DNA of 64,000 bases from Massilia sp. Root335 (GTDB taxonomy: Bacteria; Pseudomonadota; Gammaproteobacteria; Burkholderiales; Burkholderiaceae_D). Shown piece by piece: positions 62,791-64,000 of the stretch. The notes below the pieces were generated by a model, which saw only the letters and a list, made by a program, of their open reading frames with translations, did not search any database and was not told where the DNA came from. The position numbers and the translations under genes are program-made. The stretch lies in the NCBI RefSeq assembly GCF_001425685.1, contig NZ_LMCY01000032.1:1-64000 (forward strand), written 5' to 3'. Positions within the stretch are counted from its first letter, which is position 1, and each line of letters opens with the position of its first letter.

Positions 62791-63993
62791 GTGGAAGACC
62801 TGCTGCTGCTGATCCACCGGATCCCGTACCCGCCCAACAAGGGCGACAAGATCCGCTCGTACCACCTGCTCAAGCACCTGGCGCGGCACTATCGCGTGCA
62901 CCTGGGCACCTTCGTGGACGATCCCGACGACTGGCAATACGTGCCGCACGTCGAGGCGCTGTGCGCCAGCAGCCACTTCGCCGGCATGAAGCCCCTGCTG
63001 GCGCGCGTGCGCAGCCTGCAGGCGCTGGTGAAGAACCGCTCGCTCTCGCTCGAATACTACCGCGACGCTTCGCTCGCGCGCTGGGTCGACGAGACGGTGG
63101 CGAAACACAAGATCGAGCGCGTGCTCGTGTTCTCGTCGGCGATGGCGCAGTACGCCGACCCGTACCGCTCGGCGCGCCGCGTCGTCGACTTCTGCGACGT
63201 CGACTCGGACAAGTGGCGCCAGTACGCCGACCAGAAATCGTGGCCGATGAACTGGCTGTACCGCTACGAGGCGCGCCAGCTGCTCGCGTACGAACGCCGC
63301 GTGGCGCGCGACTACGACGCGTCGCTGTTCGTCTCCGCGCCCGAGGCGGAGCTGTTCCGCCAGCTCGCGCCGGAAAGCACGGCCAAGATCGGCCACTTCA
63401 ACAACGGCGTCGACACCGATTACTTTTCGCCCGACCAGCCGCATGCGAATCCGTATGCGGCCGGCGAGCGCGCCCTCGTGTTCACGGGCGCGATGGATTA
63501 CTGGCCCAACGTGGATGCCGTGCAGTGGTTCGCGGCCGACATCTTCCCGACGCTGCGCGAGCGCTTCGCCGACGTCAAGTTTTATATCGTGGGCGCCCGT
63601 CCGGCGCCGGCCGTGCAAGAACTGGCGAAGCTGCCGGGCGTCGTCGTGACCGGCACCGTGCCCGACGTGCGGCCGTACATCGCGCACGCCGCCGTCTCGG
63701 TCGCACCGCTGCGCATCGCGCGCGGCATCCAGAACAAGGTGCTGGAAGCGATGGCGATGGCGACCCCGGTCGTCGTGTCGCCGCAGGCGCTGGAAGGCAT
63801 CGACGCGGTGCCGGGCAGCGAACTGGTACTGGCCGAGGATGCCGCCGCCTTCGTCGACGTCGTCACGACGCTGCTGGCCGGCCAGGACAGCGCCGCCGCC
63901 GCGATCGGCGCGGCCGCCCGCGCCAAGGTCCAGCGCCGCTACAGCTGGTCCAGCAACCTGGCCTGCATTGGGGAGAGTCTCGAATGTTCCTGA
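62791..63993 (+). CDS. XrtA-system glycosyltransferase (TIGR03087)
   Basis: 400 residues from GTG 62791 with AAGGAAG upstream. GT-B fold of the GT4 type: LLLLIHRIPYPPNKGDKIRS at the N-terminus, NNGVDTDYF, then FTGAMDYWPNVDAV and APLRIARGIQNKVLEAMAMA, the E-x7-E-type signature. It transfers a sugar during exopolysaccharide unit assembly. The last gene of the window overlaps its end. Confidence 0.92.
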   Translation: MEDLLLLIHRIPYPPNKGDKIRSYHLLKHLARHYRVHLGTFVDDPDDWQYVPHVEALCASSHFAGMKPLLARVRSLQALVKNRSLSLEYYRDASLARWVDETVAKHKIERVLVFSSAMAQYADPYRSARRVVDFCDVDSDKWRQYADQKSWPMNWLYRYEARQLLAYERRVARDYDASLFVSAPEAELFRQLAPESTAKIGHFNNGVDTDYFSPDQPHANPYAAGERALVFTGAMDYWPNVDAVQWFAADIFPTLRERFADVKFYIVGARPAPAVQELAKLPGVVVTGTVPDVRPYIAHAAVSVAPLRIARGIQNKVLEAMAMATPVVVSPQALEGIDAVPGSELVLAEDAAAFVDVVTTLLAGQDSAAAAIGAAARAKVQRRYSWSSNLACIGESLECS

Positions 63994-64000
63994 AACCGCC
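63984..64000 (+). CDS. start of the next gene, cut by the window end
   Basis: ATGTTCCTGAAACCG begins inside the end of the glycosyltransferase and follows GGGAGAG at good spacing. Only five codons are in the window. In other XrtA loci the next gene is often exosortase A itself; that is a guess from gene order. Confidence 0.4.

Overview
The window looks like chromosomal DNA of a high-G+C betaproteobacterium of the Oxalobacteraceae type (Massilia-like). This rests on the petABC-sspAB order, the XrtA/PEP-CTERM exopolysaccharide genes, a Tad pilus locus and the protein sequences. No rRNA or species marker is present, so the genus is an inference.

Layout. 0-2.8 kb: a cupin, a DUF2461 protein, a DegS/DegP-like protease and MscL on the minus strand. 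3.0-7.2 kb: petABC (cytochrome bc1), sspA, sspB and tRNA-Thr(TGT). 7.2-13.7 kb: a lower-G+C genomic island inserted at the 3' end of tRNA-Thr. It carries a tyrosine integrase, a BRO-type antirepressor gene cut by an IS3-family element, a serine recombinase with a res-like site array, and a TIR-domain protein. The far end has a degenerate copy of the tRNA 3' end followed by a strong terminator, probably the one that used to follow the tRNA. 13.8-17.6 kb: a PEP-CTERM protein, a deleted rtcA remnant beside intact rtcB, a DUF2807 protein and a BON lipoprotein. 17.7-28.3 kb: a Tad/Flp pilus locus on the minus strand, from flp down to tadC and a TPR/LytR_C lipoprotein. 28.7-31.0 kb: a convergent pair of c-di-GMP enzymes (GGDEF and HD-GYP). 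31.2-39.7 kb: a LysR regulator, a fused 2-oxoacid:ferredoxin oxidoreductase, IcmF and a small unknown protein.

39.9-64 kb is dominated by the exosortase/PEP-CTERM world: PrsT; a FeeM-like N-acyltransferase followed by ThiF-like, nitroreductase-like and glycosyltransferase genes; a second PEP-CTERM protein; and a six-gene minus-strand operon of the HPr-rel-A type (unknown 207-residue protein, PqqD-like, HprK-like kinase, nucleotidyltransferase, GMC oxidoreductase, SDR). The XrtA exopolysaccharide operon follows: export lipoprotein on the opposite strand, then chain-length protein, tyrosine kinase, outer-membrane protein, ATPase, deacetylase, FemAB and glycosyltransferase, running off the window.

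The most notable signal is regulatory. Both PEP-CTERM genes and the HPr-rel-A operon have a sigma-54 -24/-12 element, and upstream of it a shared 16-bp motif (consensus GTCGRWWWWTTTTACA). This looks like one regulon, plausibly that of a PrsK/PrsR-type two-component system, and it places the HPr-rel-A operon and its unknown leading gene in the same programme as the sorted surface proteins.
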